Notes: generated by a model not told the origin, from the letters alone. Numbered from the stretch's first letter, positions 14,437-28,374 are shown. The stretch is DNA of 64,000 nucleotides from Cacajao melanocephalus (GCA_963573385.1 CAUYLG010022188.1:1-64000), one strand, 5' to 3'. Translations and numbers: made by a program.

Positions 14437-15030
14437 TTGGAGGGCTCAGAAGCATACAGGAAGATGTGGGAAAGTTTGGAACTTCCTAGAGACTTCTTGA
14501 ATATTTTTGACCAAAATGCTAATAGTGATATGGACAATGAAGTCCAGGCTGAGTTGGTCTCAGATGGAGATGAGAAACTTACTGGGAACTGGAACAAAGG
14601 TCACTCTTGCTATGCTTTTGCAAAAAGACTGACAGCATTTTGCCCCTGCCCTAGAGATCTGTGGAACTTTGAACTTGAGAGAGATGATTTAGGGTATCTG
14701 ACAGAAGAAATTTCTAAGCAGCAAAGCATTAAAGAGGTGACCTGGCTTTTTCTGAAAGCATTCAATCATATATGTACACAAAAAGATGATTTGAAATTGG
14801 AACTTATGTTTAAAAGGGAAGCAGAGCATAAAGGTTTGGAAAATTTGCAGCCTGACCATGTGGCAGAAAAGAAAAGCCCATTTTCTGGGGAGGAATTCAA
14901 TCTGGCTGCAGAAATTTGCATAAGTAACAAGGAGCTGAATGTTAATAGCCAAGACAATGGAGAAAAATGTCTTCAGGGCATGTCAGAGATCTTTGTGGTA
15001 GCCCCTCCCATCATAGTCCCAGAGGCCTAA
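14437..15030 (+). pseudogene. gag-like remnant ORF of the MaLR internal region
   Basis: An uninterrupted frame of 197 codons lies in the internal region about 100 bp after the 5' LTR. MaLR internal regions are thought to descend from an ERVL gag. The residues are mostly charged and polar, with no zinc knuckle, protease or polymerase motif visible. I judge it a relic of the element's own ORF, not a host gene. Its persistence at this length without a stop is mildly unusual for an element of this age. Confidence 0.6.
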
Positions 15031-15665
15031 GAGTGAAAAATGGTTCTGTGAGCCAGGCCCAAGGCCCTGCTACTCTGTGCAGCCTTGGGACTTTGTACCC
15101 TGCATCCCAGCTGCTCCAGCTCCAGCTGTGGTGAAAAGGGGCTAAGGGATAGCTCGGGCTGTTGCTTCAGAGGGTCCAAGCCCCAAGCCTTGACAATTTC
15201 CATGTGGTACTGGGCCTGAGGGTGCACAGAAGACAAGAGTTAAGCTTTGGGAGCCTCTGCCTACATTTCAGAAGATGTATGAAAATGCCTGAATGTCCAA
15301 GCAGAAGTCAGCTGCAGGGGATGAGCCCACATGGAGAATCTCTACCAGGGCAATGGAGAGGGGAAATGTGAGGTTGAAGCCCCCACACAGAATCCCCACA
15401 GGGGCACTGCCTTGTGGAGCTGTGAGAAAAGAGCCACTGTCCTCCAGATCCCAGAATGGTAGCTCCACTGACAGCACCATGCAGCTGGAAAAGCCACAGG
15501 CACGCACCACGAGCCTGTGAAAGCAGCCATGGAGGCTGTACCCTGCAGAGCCACAGAGGTGGAGCTGCCCAGGGCCTTGGGAGCCCACCCCTTGCATCAG
15601 CATGTCTTGGATGTGAGATATGGAGTCAAGGGAGATCATTTTGTAGCTTTAAGATTTAATGACTA

Positions 15666-15953
15666 TGGCCAGGCACAGTGGCTCACATGTATAATCCCAG
15701 CACTTTGGGAGGCTGAAGCAGGTGAATCACCTGAGGTGAGACCAGCCTGGCCAACATGACAAAACCCCATCTCTACTAAAAATACAAAAATTAGCTGGGT
15801 GTGGTGGTGCACACCTGTAATACCAGCAACTTGTGGGGCTGAGGCAGGGGAATTGCTTGAACTGGGAGGTGGAGGTTGCAGTGAGCCGAGATTGCACCAC
15901 TGCACTCCAGCCCAGGCAACAGAGGGGGACTCCATCTCAAAAAAAAAAAAAAA
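15666..15953 (+). mobile_element. Alu inside the MaLR internal region
   Basis: Full-length sense Alu with poly-A tail, flanked by copies of ATTTAATGACTA. The MaLR internal sequence continues on both sides, so the Alu is the younger insertion. Confidence 0.9.
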
Positions 15954-16276
15954 TTTAATGACTACCCTACCAGGTTCTGGACTTATGTGGGGCCTCTGTT
16001 CCCTTTGTTTTGGCCAGTTTCTCCTATTTGGAGAACAGTAGGAATAAAAACATCTACCCAATGCCTGTACCCTCATTGTATCTTGGAAATAACTAACTTG
16101 TTTTTGATTTTACAGACTTCTAGGTGGAAGGGACTTGCCTTGTCTAAGATGAGACTTTGGACTTGGACTTTTGGGCTAATGCTGAAATGAGTTAAGACTT
16201 TGGGAAACTGTTGGGAAGGCACGATTTGTTTTAAAATGTGAAAAGGACACAAGAGTTGGAAGCGGCCAGGATGGGA

Positions 16277-16636
16277 TTATATGGTTTGGCTCTGTGTACC
16301 CACCCAAATCTCATTTCAAATTGTATTACCCATGTGTCAGGGGAGGGACCTGGTGGGAGGTGATTGGATCATGGGGGCAGTTTTCCCCTGTTGTTCTCAT
16401 GATAATGAGGGAATTATCATGAGATCTGATGATTTAAAAGTGGTAGTTTCCCCTGTGCACTCTCTCTCTCTCCTGGCACCATGTGTACCTTCCTTCCCCT
16501 TACCTTCTGCCATGTTTGTAAGTTTCCTGAAGCCTTTCCAGCCATGTGAAACTGTGGGTCAATTAAACCTCTTTTCTTTGTAAATTACCCACTCTCAGGT
16601 AGTATCTTTATAGCAGTGTGAAAGTGCACTAATACA
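16277..16636 (+). repeat. 3' LTR of the MaLR element
   Basis: 360-bp direct repeat of the 5' LTR, several percent diverged by eye. Its first bases read TTATATGG where TGATATGG is expected, a G-to-T change at the terminus. Confidence 0.9.
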
Positions 16637-17906
16637 CAATCTAAATGCATCATATATTGAGATAGCAGATAAATTGCACCAATACAATGGCCTTTTAAGT
16701 TACTATTAAATAAAAAATGGTGCTGATTATGATATTATGTGGGTAGATTTTTGTCATAAGTTCAAGTGAAAAAACTTATAAAGGAAACGAATATTGGTTG
16801 AGCCTCAATTAATGTCTTATTTAATCCTTGTTACTATTACATAGGATCATCACAATAGGAAAGTTTGTGCTATGATTACAGTTATGATAATATAGTTGCA
16901 AAAAGCAAGAATGTGATAGGCTAAAGTGAAAACCGTTTACTTAAATTGGTGGAATTGTGGGTGAATCATTCAGGGATTACAATTACATACTTATAAACAG
17001 AAACCCCATCAAGTCTGGCTTAACCAAATAAAGGTGTAAATTTTTTTCATGTGAAAAGTCCTGAAGAAGGTGGTCTTAGGATGGTGTGGTGCTGCTGTCA
17101 TCAGGGTCTTAAATATCTTCATCCTTTCTGCTCTGCTACCCTTAATGTATGGCCTTACTCCTCCTTGTTTCTGTATGATTTGAAGATGATTGTTTCACCA
17201 CCAATATCATCTGTGAATTCTAGGCAAGAAGAAGGGGAGGGCATAGAGCAAAAGGCTCCTGCCAGGTGATTCTCCTTCCTTTTAATGAGTTTTCCTGGAA
17301 GTCTCATCCAGGGACTTTTGGTTCCATATCACCGATCAGCACTGTGGCACACAGTTCCCAGTAGCTGAAAGAAAGTCCAGAAAATGTATTTTTTTCAAAG
17401 CTGGGCATAGTGCCACCTAGAATAAAAGAGGGGTTATGTTGGTATGGAAGAAGGGAAGAAAAAGACATTACATAAGTAATCAGCATGTGTCTGCCAAGTT
17501 GTTTTCCCCTGAATGCTATGATACTTTTAATCATAAAAATTAGACTGGGTAAGGTAAGAAAGACATCTGGTAGTGGATGAGATGTAATGATCCTAATTTC
17601 TTAACTGATATTTGGCTTGTCTAGATCCTTTCAGCCTTCTCTTTTTCACACGGCCTTACAACGGTTTTATCCTAGAGAGTAAGTCTGTAAAGGGCCAAGA
17701 AGGTGGAGTTTTGCTGCACTTTACAGGGCTTACTTGAGAGTTCAGAGAAAAATGGCAGTATAGAAACTTAAGGCTAAAACAGATTTGGATACATAAGGAG
17801 AGGTTGTGAGGTTGTATAGTATGTTTAAGCCTTCTCTGAGCTTCAGTTCCTCCTGTGTAAAATATAATAGGACCTGCTGTGCTTATTTCATAGGTTAGAG
17901 GGACTT
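16637..17906. other. Intron, no gene
   Basis: Unique sequence with a weak MIR-like end (17820-17890). No exon. Confidence 0.45.
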
Positions 17907-18199
17907 TTGGTTTTGAGATAGGGTCTTGCTCTGTTGCCCAGGCTGGAGAATAGTAGTGTGATCATTGCTCATGGCAGCCTTGAACTCCTGGTCTCAAATG
18001 AACCTCCCCACTCAGCCTCCCCAGTAGTTGGGACTACAGGTGTGCCACCATACCCAGCTAATTTTTTTTTTTATTTTTGTAGAGATGGGATCTCACTGTG
18101 TTGTCCTGGTTGCTGTCAAATACCTGGGCTCAAGTGATCTTCCTGCCTTAGCCTCCTAAAGCACTGGGATTACAGCCATGAGCCCACCACACCTGGCCA
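17907..18199 (-). mobile_element. Alu, minus strand
   Basis: Old, J-like full-length copy. Confidence 0.85.
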
Positions 18200-18460
18200 A
18201 GGGTTTTTATGAAAATGAAGTGGAAGAAGCAGTGCCTACATTTTTGTATGGAGTAATGCAATTTATAACATCAGACCTATTTCATTTGGTGGTCCAAAGC
18301 CATACACCTATTTTATGGTATCAGTTAGACTTTAGCTTAGGACTCCTGATTTCTCTTCCAGATAATACACAGTGCTGTCTATTCATTATTAGATTGCATT
18401 AATCTTATAAGTAACTACTCCGTAACTCAGCATTTTACATTATCCAGTTCAGCAGTTTTT

Positions 18461-18646
18461 TGTTTTTTGAGACAGGGTCTTGCTTTGTCACCCAGGCTGA
18501 AGTGGAGTGACACGAACACGGCTTACTACAGTCTTGACCTCCCAGGCTCAAGCAGTCCTCCTGCCTCAGCCTCTTAAATAGCTGGAACTACAAGCATGTG
18601 CCACCATACACAGCTACTTTTTTTGTAGAGACAGGGTTTCACCATG
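18461..18646 (-). mobile_element. 5'-truncated Alu, minus strand
   Basis: The left monomer is mostly missing; the flanking duplication CAGTTCAGCAGTT shows that truncation happened at insertion. Confidence 0.85.
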
Positions 18647-18897
18647 TTCAGTTCAGCAGTTCTGTTCTAACTTAACTTGATGGATGAAAATATGATGGTG
18701 TAGGTGGGAGGCAGTGAGGATAATATTAGATAATGTAAGTAACAGAAAAGTTCCATATAAGTACACAAAATATTCATGGGATACACATGACAGGAAATAT
18801 TTAGGGCTAGAAAGAGGGATCGTGTTGACCTGTTCATGTTGATATATATGGTACATGTCGATTTCTGTGTCTTAGCTGCTCAGACAACACCAAGTTT

Positions 18898-18930
18898 TTT
18901 TTTTGTTTGTTTGTTTGTTTGTTTGTTTTT
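18898..18930. repeat. (TTTG)n microsatellite in Alu poly-T head
   Basis: About six TTTG units, the variable tail of the following minus-strand Alu. Confidence 0.95.
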
Positions 18931-19243
18931 TTAATGAGATAGAGTCTCTCTCTGTCGCCCAGGCTGAAGTGCATTGGCATGATCTTGGCTCACTGAAACC
19001 TCTGCCTCCTGGATTCAAGCAGTTCTCTGGCTTAGCCTCCTGAGTAGCTGGGACTACAGGAGTGTGCCACCATGCCCGGCTAATTTTTTGTATGTTTAGT
19101 AGAGATGGGGTTTCACCATGCTAGCCAGGATGGTCTCGATCTCCTGACCTTGTGATCCACCTGCCTGGGCCTCCCTTTGATATTGTTGGCTGGGCGTGGT
19201 GGCTCACCCCTCGTACAGGTGTGAGCCACCACACCCAGCCAAC
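18898..19243 (-). mobile_element. Alu with template-switch hairpin, minus strand
   Basis: Otherwise a normal Alu; see the hairpin at 19176-19252. Confidence 0.9.
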
Positions 19244-19252
19244 AATACCAAA
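19176..19252. repeat. 32-bp hairpin from a template switch inside an Alu
   Basis: Arms 19176-19207 and 19221-19252 are inverted copies with two mismatches around a 13-nt loop. The right arm is the normal Alu 5' end plus flank (GAGCCACCACACCCAGCCAA, then CAATACC). The left arm is an inverted copy of it that replaces the expected AAAGTGCTGGGATTA part of the Alu. Confidence 0.9.
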
Positions 19253-19580
19253 TTTTAAGGAATATATTTTATAACGTTTTAAATATTGATAGAGAAACGA
19301 ATTTGAAATTGTACAAATCAAACACAAACTTAGCATCTAGAGTGTCACCAATAAAACTGTTTATGATAATTCTGTGATTTTCTTATGCTGAGTGTGGATT
19401 TCTTGAGTTGAATGTTAAAGCAATATATTTTTGCTTTGTATATTTATTGATGTAAATATTTTACAAACTTAAAAATTGAGATTCATTTGACTATAGATTT
19501 TGTAATTTCAAAACTTTCCAAGGACCTTTAATAACAAATATGCCTTAAAGTTGCATTTTTTTTTCTTTCTCCCTGTTTAG

Positions 19581-19652
19581 TGAATTACCTGAGAGAGAAG
19601 AAGGCGAAGGAGAAGAAACTCCAAATTTTAGCCACTGGGGTCCACCAAGAAT
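19581..19652 (+). CDS. PATJ: PATJ exon, acidic linker entering PDZ6
   Basis: The acceptor is ..ctccctgtttag (ends 19580) and the donor is gtatgt at 19653. The 72-nt exon enters and leaves in the same phase (two bases of a codon carried over), so skipping it would keep the frame and remove 24 residues. It encodes [16 protein letters not shown] followed by SHWGPPRI, an acidic stretch and a short hydrophobic lead-in to the first strand of PDZ6. I see no difference from the human residues as I remember them. The nearest Alu, the one with the hairpin, ends about 330 bp upstream. Confidence 0.92.
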
Positions 19653-20967
19653 GTATGTGGATGACATTATTGGCTTTCTCAATAGGAGCACAATCAGTTA
19701 CTCTTTCCTTTAACTTTTTAGAACATCATTTAGTCATACTCTAATGATTGAGAAATTCGATAATTCACCTGTAAGCTGGCCTACATTTTAGTTTCATTTT
19801 ATCTTATCTAGAGATTTTTAACCAAACAAAACAACTGTAACCAATATTAGGAATATCTTTGATACTGTTTCAGAGAAAGCAGTTTAGAAATGTCCATCTA
19901 CAGGTATAGTTTATCACTATGTCATTAAGCAAGTCAGGTAAAGCTGCTTTGAATGCAGTAAAGCTTCCTTTTTTGGTAAACAACAATAACAGTAGTTGAG
20001 GCTTGTAGTATGTATCAGTTTATCCCTACCTTTCTCCCCTGGTGGAGAGTCCGTGTTTGTGCTAACAGAATGTGTTGAAAACCCATCTTCCCTTGGATAT
20101 GGGGGAAGTTTTAAGTACTTATCAGTCCATGTAGTCTTAAGTCCTTGCCAGGGTTGTACTTAAGGTGATGAAAGTCTTCCTATAGCTGTTCTCTCTATTC
20201 TGTATCCATTATTAATTCCACCACCTCCATCCAAACTGGTTCTTTTCTTGTAATTGAAATCTGAATTTGTCTTTAAAAATGTAAGAGTTATTTTCTGCGT
20301 TAATTTTTTAATGAGTTGATTATTGGCTGCAGTCCAAAATTTATAATATTTTGAGGGGGGCAGTTTTTATTTCAAACTTTCTTTTAAATAATGACATGGA
20401 GGTAGGAAGAAATCAAAACCTTCTGGCCTTAGGAGCAAGTAAAATCTGTCCTCTGATTGAAGAACCACAGAGTTAAACCTGCTAACTGGGAAAAGCCATT
20501 TGGGCCATGAGCCACTCAGTGGCAAATTTACTTTATTCTGAAAGTCTGTACTTTTTGCTAAAATGACATATGTGGCTTTCTTAATTTTTTTTTCCCATTT
20601 GTTTTTTCTTCAGTCCATTCTTTGCTAATGTTACAGATATAAATGAAAAAGACTAATCACAGAAAACATATTGTGATAGGAGATGGGAACATTAGGGCTT
20701 AGCTAAATCTTTACTGAATATTAAGAGTTATGTTTATTGTTTTAGATATCTATGCTTTTCAGAACTGAAACTTTCACATGTTATGAATTATTGATAACAT
20801 CTTACAATGTTGGAACTACATATCATTTGTATAACATTTGTAAAAATATATTTAGAAAATTTATATAAAATGTGAGTCATAACGATATGATGCAAATGGA
20901 ATAGTTACAATCCAACAGTTTAAATTAACTTGTTGATGAGTGAATTTTGTTTTTTTCCTTTATATAG
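19653..20967. other. Intron between the acidic-linker exon and the PDZ6 exon
   Basis: 1.3 kb, AT-rich, free of Alu and recognisable transposons. Confidence 0.6.
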
Positions 20968-21145
20968 TGTTGAGATTTTTAGAGAACCCGATGTGTCTCT
21001 TGGGATCAGTATTGTTGGTGGACAAACGGTTATAAAACGTCTAAAGAATGGAGAGGAACTTAAAGGAATATTTATCAAGCAAGTTTTAGAAGACAGTCCA
21101 GCAGGGAAGACAAACGCACTAAAAACTGGAGATAAAATACTTGAG
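20968..21145 (+). CDS. PATJ: PATJ exon, first two thirds of PDZ6
   Basis: The acceptor is tttatatag (ends 20967) and the donor is gtaaat at 21146. One base completes Ile, then 59 codons end in phase 0 after ILE. It encodes strand A (VEIFREP), the carboxylate-binding loop and strand B (SLGISIVGG, the GLGF-type loop with S-L-G-I), an extended B-C loop ([15 protein letters not shown]), strand C (IFIKQVLED), helix A ([12 protein letters not shown]) and strand D (DKILE). Read-through past the donor meets a stop within about 20 codons, so the exon border is clear. The Asp in REPDVSLG is Asn in the human protein as I recall it. Confidence 0.95.
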
Positions 21146-21627
21146 GTAAATGATGTTAAAGTACTGTTTTTATTGGAAACATACTGTAAGACGGTGGAAT
21201 AATCATTTAGCCAGAAGACTTTTCTTCGTGTGCTGGGGAGCGTGTGTGTACAGTTGATGTGCTCTATTTATATGCCTTAGTTTGTACATTGTATGCACAA
21301 TTTATGAGTTTCTCAAGTGAGTGGAGGTGGGGGTAAACAAACAAAATGATAAAAGAAAAACTTCAGCTGATGGAAAAAAAAAATACTAACAAAGGGCTCT
21401 ATATAGAATAGGGCAGATGGTAGGCATTATGCTTCTCCCACAGTCTTTAACAAGCTCTAAATTTTTTTCTTCAAGATCTAAATTTTATAATTGTGTGTTA
21501 GTAGGATATATATTCCTGTTTAGAGAAAGTAGTTGACCCTAGAAGGTTTAAGACTCCATTAGGGGAGGGGGAGGATCCATGGTTCGCACCTGATATGTTC
21601 TGTGGGAGCTAAGTTGTTGTGTGTGTG

Positions 21628-21925
21628 GTGTTTTTTTTTTTTGAGACCTAGTCCCGCTCTGTCAGCCAGGCTGGAGTGCAGTGGTGTGATCTTGGTTCAC
21701 TGCAACCTCTGCTTCCTGGGTTCAAGTGATTCTCCTGCCTCAGCCTCCTGAGTAGCTGGGATTACAGGTATGCATCAGCACACCCAGCTAATTTTTTTGT
21801 AGTTTTAGTAGAGACGGGGTTTCACCATGTTGGTCAGTCTGGTCTCGAACTCCTGAGCTCGTGATGTGCCCACCTCGGCCTCCCACAGTGCTGGGATTAC
21901 TGGCGTGAGCCACCGCACCCAGCCT
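21628..21925 (-). mobile_element. Alu, minus strand
   Basis: Full length; head-to-head with the next Alu, 27 bp apart. Confidence 0.9.
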
Positions 21926-21952
21926 GGGGGCTAGTTTTAAAGGCACATCAGG

Positions 21953-22476
<524 letters not shown>

Positions 22477-22769
22477 TTAGGAGAGAAAGAATGGAGGCGT
22501 GGACCAGGAGGGGAGCAGTCAGGTTGTAGTATATTTTGCAAGTAGAATCATAGAACTTAACTAACAGAATGAATGCAAAAGAGAAAAGTGGCAAAGATAA
22601 TTCAAAAGATTTTCAGCTTGAGGAATCAAAGATGGAATTTCTGTTTGCTGAGATGGGGAAGACTGTGAGAGAAACAGATTTGGGGAGACATTTTTTAGAC
22701 ATGTTAGGTTAAGACACCTATTTGACATCCAAATAGTCTGTTAGATAAACAAATAAGGAGTCTTGTATT

Positions 22770-23325
<556 letters not shown>

Positions 23326-23529
23326 TACTTTGCTTTTTTCATTCCTCCTTTTCTACTATTCTTTTCATTTAGTTTAAGTTGTATTTTCTGTAAGCAACAT
23401 ACAACTGAATTTTGTTTTTTTAATCTAAATTAATAATCATCTAGAAAATAAGTGAGATGAATTCCCTTTTTACTTTGATTACTGATCTATTGTAACTTAA
23501 TTTTTAAATATTTGTTATTGTATTATATT

Positions 23530-23847
23530 TTTTCCTAATATATTTTGAAATCATAAATTCATAGCAAATTACAAAGAAGTGTACAGGGGAAGTCTCATGT
23601 ACTGTTCACTCAGCCACCTCCAATTTTAATATCTTGTACAACTATACCACAATAGCAACACTAAGAAATTGACATTGGCTCAATCTGTAGTTTATTCAGA
23701 TTTTACCAGTTATGCATGCATTGATTTGCATATATGTTTGTAGTTCTATACAGTTTTATCACATGTAAAACCTTGCATATGCATCACCACAATTGAGAAA
23801 CTCAACTGTATCATCACCACAAAACTCCCTTGTATTCCCCTTCTGTT
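23530..23847 (-). mobile_element. L1M 3' region, antisense, part 1
   Basis: ATAGCAAATTACAAAGAAGTG and CCACCTCCAATTTTAATATC; it resumes after the MaLR fragment. Confidence 0.65.
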
Positions 23848-23999
23848 TTAGTTTGTTCTCACACTGCTATGAAGAAATACTCAAGACTGGGTAATTTATA
23901 AAGGAAAGAGGTTCAATTGACTCACAGTTCCACATTGCTGGGGAGGCCTCAGGAAACTTAAAATCATGACAGAAGGAGAAGCAGGCACCTTCTTCACTT
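23848..23999 (-). mobile_element. MaLR LTR fragment (MST/THE1-like)
   Basis: Reads as the reverse complement of the 3' part of a THE1/MST LTR (TGCTATGAAGAAATACTCAA, GGGTAATTTATAAAGGAAAG). It is truncated to about 150 bp and lies within old L1 sequence. Confidence 0.75.
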
Positions 24000-24208
24000 T
24001 TTGTTATCCTCTTCCCTTTCTCTCCCATCCCTATCTTCTGACAGCCAGTATTCCATTTCTTAATGGCTACAATTATGTTATTTCACAATTGTCTCAAAAT
24101 GCAATTATGCATTATGTATCTTTTTGAGATTGCTTTTTTTTTTTTTACTTAGCATAATCTCCTTGAGGTTAATTCAGTTTATTGTGTGCATTAATAGTTC
24201 ATTCCTAT
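24000..24208 (-). mobile_element. L1M 3' region, antisense, part 2
   Basis: TTCTGACAGCCAGTATTCC through TTACTTAGCATAATCTCCTT. It is interrupted by an Alu and an MLT1-like LTR, then resumes at 24721. Confidence 0.65.
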
Positions 24209-24343
24209 GGCTGGGTGAGGTGGCTCACACCTGTAATCCCAGCACTTTGGGAGGCAGAGGCAAGAGAGTGGATTGAGTCCAGGAGTTCAAGACTTTCTTG
24301 GGCAACAGAGTGAGACCCCCTCTCTACAAAAAAACAACTAGTT
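24209..24343 (+). mobile_element. Alu left monomer (FLAM-like), sense
   Basis: About 135 bp, ending in an A-rich tail. Confidence 0.8.
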
Positions 24344-24371
24344 TGTCTTTTTTTGTTGAGTATTTGTCTTT

Positions 24372-24720
24372 GGAAATTCGGGCTGCCAAAACAAAATACC
24401 ATAAAGATAGAAATTCCATTATAGTTCTGGAGCTGGGAAGCTGGGAACTCCAAGATCAAGGTATTGGCAGATTCGGTGTCTGGTGAGGACCTGTTTTCTG
24501 GGTTGCAGATGACGCCTTCTCACTGTGTCCTCACATAGTAAAAGGGATGAGCTAGCTATCTTGGGTCTCTTTTATGAGGCCACTAATCCCATTCTTGAGG
24601 GCAGAGCCCTCATGACCTAATCATTTCATAAAGGCCCTGCCTACCTCCTAATACCTTCACCTTAGAAGTTAGAATTTCAACATATGAACAGTGAAGTACA
24701 CATAAAATCCAACCATTACA
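24372..24720 (-). mobile_element. MLT1/MSTD-like MaLR LTR
   Basis: Reverse-oriented MaLR LTR recognised from GGCTGCCAAAACAAAATACC, the CTGGGAACTCCAAGATCAAG segment and the CTCCTAATACCTTCACCTTA end region. It is older and more diverged than the THE1 copies. Confidence 0.65.
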
Positions 24721-25080
24721 GTGGCATTTCGTGATGTGGATGTACCAATTTGTTTAACCATTCACCTGTTGAAAGACACTTGGGTAGTTTTTAATTATTG
24801 GCTATTACAAATAAATCTGCTCTAAATATTTGTATACAAATTCCTGAGTGAAAATAAGTCTCCATTTCTCTAGGATAAATACCCAAGAGTGCAATTACTG
24901 AGTTTTTTGTTAATTCCAGTTTTTGAAAAGAGTTGTCAAACTCTTTTTCAGAGTGGCTGGCTATACTATCTTACATTCACACCAGCAATGTATAAGTTTC
25001 TCCGTATTCTTTATTATTTTTTTTTAATTTTTATTTTTTGGTTTCTCCATATTCTTACCAGCCTTTTCCCTTTACTCTCA
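24721..25080 (-). mobile_element. L1M 3' region, antisense, part 3
   Basis: TTTAACCATTCACCTGTTGA, GCTATTACAAATAAATCTGC and AGAGTGGCTGGCTATACTAT are antisense L1 3' sequence. Confidence 0.7.
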
Positions 25081-25730
25081 CACTCAAAACAGAACAGTAG
25101 ATGTGACCAGATGTGCAGGGGTTTCCCCCCATACTCCAGTGGACACCAACTAGCCATCTCTAGCTCTAGCTCCCACCCTCACTTCTTGGAGATCGCGGGA
25201 GAAGTGTGGGGGTTCTCTAATTCTTTGGTCTTTCTGGCGACTGGCCCTATCCTGGAGGCTATCCAGGGGCTCTGCCCTAAGCCACCTTAGTAGCATAAAC
25301 TCAGATGTGAAAGGGACTATTATGCATAACAAAAGACACTCCCATCACTCAGGAAATTCCAAGGGTACTCTGTGACAAGAACAAAGACATTTCGTGTTAT
25401 ACCACAGGCACACACATCCGTGTCCTCAGCTTCTCATGTGCTCACTTCCTCCTCAGCCTGCTCACGTTCAGTGGTTGGTGGCTCCAACTCCTCCCTTGCA
25501 TGTGCTTCCTACTGTTGATCCTCTTTCCTTTCAGTGAACTTGTCTGGGAGAACCACATCCTAGTTAAGTGCAACTCTGCTTATTCCAGGTCTCTGGCATG
25601 GCTGGAGAAATAACCAGCCGTGGTGTCTGGTCTCATTAGAAGCTTGTGAGCAGCCCCGCGAGCAGGTTTTAATTTTGCCCCGCTGTCCTTTAATATTCTC
25701 CTAGCTGGTTCAGTCTCCTATCTTTATAAA

Positions 25731-26344
25731 TGATATGATTTGGCTGTGTCCTCAACCAAATCTCATCTTGAATTGTAGTTCCCCAAATCCCCACGTGTCA
25801 TGGGAGGGACCCAGTGGAAGGTAAGTGAATCATGGCGGTGGCTACCCCCATTCTGCTGTTCTTGTGATAGTGAAGTGAGTTTTCACAAGATCTGATGATT
25901 TTATTTTATATTATTTATTTATTTATTTTGAAACAGAGTCTCACTCTGTCACCCAGGCTGGAGTGCAATAGTATAGGCGTGCGCCACCACGCCCGGATAA
26001 TTTTTGTATTTTTAGTAGAAATGGGGTTTCACCATGTTGGTCAGGTTCATCTCAATGACCTCATGATCTGCCCACATTGGCCTTCCAAAGTGCTGGGATT
26101 ACAGGCATGAGCCACCACACCGCCAATCTGATGATTTTGTAAGGAACTTTTCCTCCTTTGCTGGGCACTTCTCCTTCCTGCCGTATGAAGAAGCCCGGGT
26201 TTGCTTCCCCTTCCACTGTGACTGTAAGTTTCCTGAGGCCCCCACCCCAGCCATACAGAACTATGAGATAATTAAACCTCTTTCCTTTATAAATTACATA
26301 CTCTTAGGCTGTTCTTTACAGCAGCATGAGAACAGACTAATACA
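25731..26344 (+). mobile_element. MST/THE1-type MaLR solo LTR split by an Alu
   Basis: MaLR LTR start (TGATATGATTTGGCTGTGTC) and end (AACAGACTAATACA) are present. The middle is interrupted by a minus-strand Alu (25903-26126) with the duplication TCTGATGATTTT on both sides. No second LTR or internal region adjoins, so it is a solo LTR. Confidence 0.85.
25903..26126 (-). mobile_element. Alu nested in MaLR LTR
   Basis: Minus-strand Alu, shortened by an internal deletion after the poly-T head and first 50 bases; 12-bp target duplication at 25891-25902 and 26127-26138. Confidence 0.9.
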
Positions 26345-27723
<1,379 letters not shown>

Positions 27724-27766
27724 TCTGGTGCTGTTCTAATTGAGATAAATTGCTTCTGTGTTTCAG
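27724..27766 (+). promoter_or_regulatory. PATJ: Branch-point and pyrimidine-tract region of the PDZ6 exon, beginning with an Alu target duplication
   Basis: TCTGGTGCTGTTCT is the Alu's proximal target duplication. It runs straight into TCTAAT, whose A at 27739 lies 28 nt before the exon, a good branch-point candidate. TTGCTTCTGTGTTTCAG then gives the acceptor. Confidence 0.55.
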
Positions 27767-27877
27767 GTGTCTGGAGTAGATTTGCAGAATGCCTCACACA
27801 GTGAAGCCGTCGAGGCCATTAAGAATGCAGGAAACCCCGTGGTGTTTGTTGTTCAGAGCTTGTCATCCACTCCACGA
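27767..27877 (+). CDS. PATJ: PATJ exon, C-terminal third of PDZ6
   Basis: The acceptor is ttctgtgtttcag (ends 27766) and the donor is a consensus gtaagt at 27878. The exon is 111 nt, 37 codons, phase 0 to phase 0. It encodes [20 protein letters not shown] then [11 protein letters not shown], that is strands D/E, helix B and the last strand of PDZ6. The His of [12 protein letters not shown] sits at the first position of helix B, the residue that in class I PDZ domains contacts Ser/Thr at ligand position -2 (compare NASHEQAAIALK of PSD-95 PDZ3). Class I specificity is therefore likely. A minus-strand Alu ends only about 43 bp upstream. Confidence 0.95.
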
Positions 27878-28374
27878 GTAAGTTTTAGTTCATCTTTTCA
27901 AGAAGTTTAATAATACTCTGTATATCTGCAGACCAAACTTTGGCCTGTATTTTCCACATATTTTCATTGTTATTTAGCTATACTATACTTAAAGTATGAG
28001 CTTCATAAAAATTTGGTTATTAACATTAAGGTCCCTTTTTTCTCCTCCAGTTTTGATCTTCTGGTCAAATTGGAGTCATTGCAGTGTGCATTGGTTTAAG
28101 TTACACCCTCTGGAATCAAACAGACCTGTTTTCAATTTCTTGATTCCTTATTTACCAGCTTTGCTAACTTGGAGGCAAGTTACTTTTCTGAGCCAGTTAG
28201 TTTGTTTATAAAATACTTTGAACAGAGTCAGGTGTAAAACATTGTAGAGATACTATCACATGTGTATATTTATTAAAGCATGTAAAAATAAAAACATGTT
28301 GACATGTTGTACTGTTTGTGTTCTAATGTTGGAGATTCTAAATTTAAAAACAGCAGTACTTAATCATAAAATTT

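Larger units (their letters stand above)
13978..16636 (+). mobile_element. MaLR (THE1/MST-type) provirus with both LTRs
   Basis: Two direct LTRs of about 360 bp each (13978-14337 and 16277-16636) flank a 1.9-kb internal region. Both LTRs carry the typical MaLR start (TGATATGGTTTGGCTCTGTG type), the ATTAAACCTCTTTTCTTT polyadenylation region and the ACTAATA(C/T)A end. The presumed 5-bp target duplication is GAATC before and CAATC after, one mismatch. The internal region carries an open stretch at 14437-15030 and a later sense Alu. MaLRs belong to class III (ERVL-like) retroelements and lack pol; this copy is an old, fixed, non-functional insertion. Confidence 0.9.

Noticed and set aside
14437..15030. 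197-codon ORF as a host gene
   Set aside because: It lies wholly within a MaLR element between paired LTRs; treated as the element's own relic.
21146..21202. Extension of the PDZ6 frame past 21145
   Set aside because: A consensus donor follows GAG at 21145 and the PDZ fold continues in the exon at 27767; the extension is intron read-through.
24889..25290. 133-codon ORF
   Set aside because: The first part overlaps antisense L1 and the rest has no recognisable domain; no transcript context.
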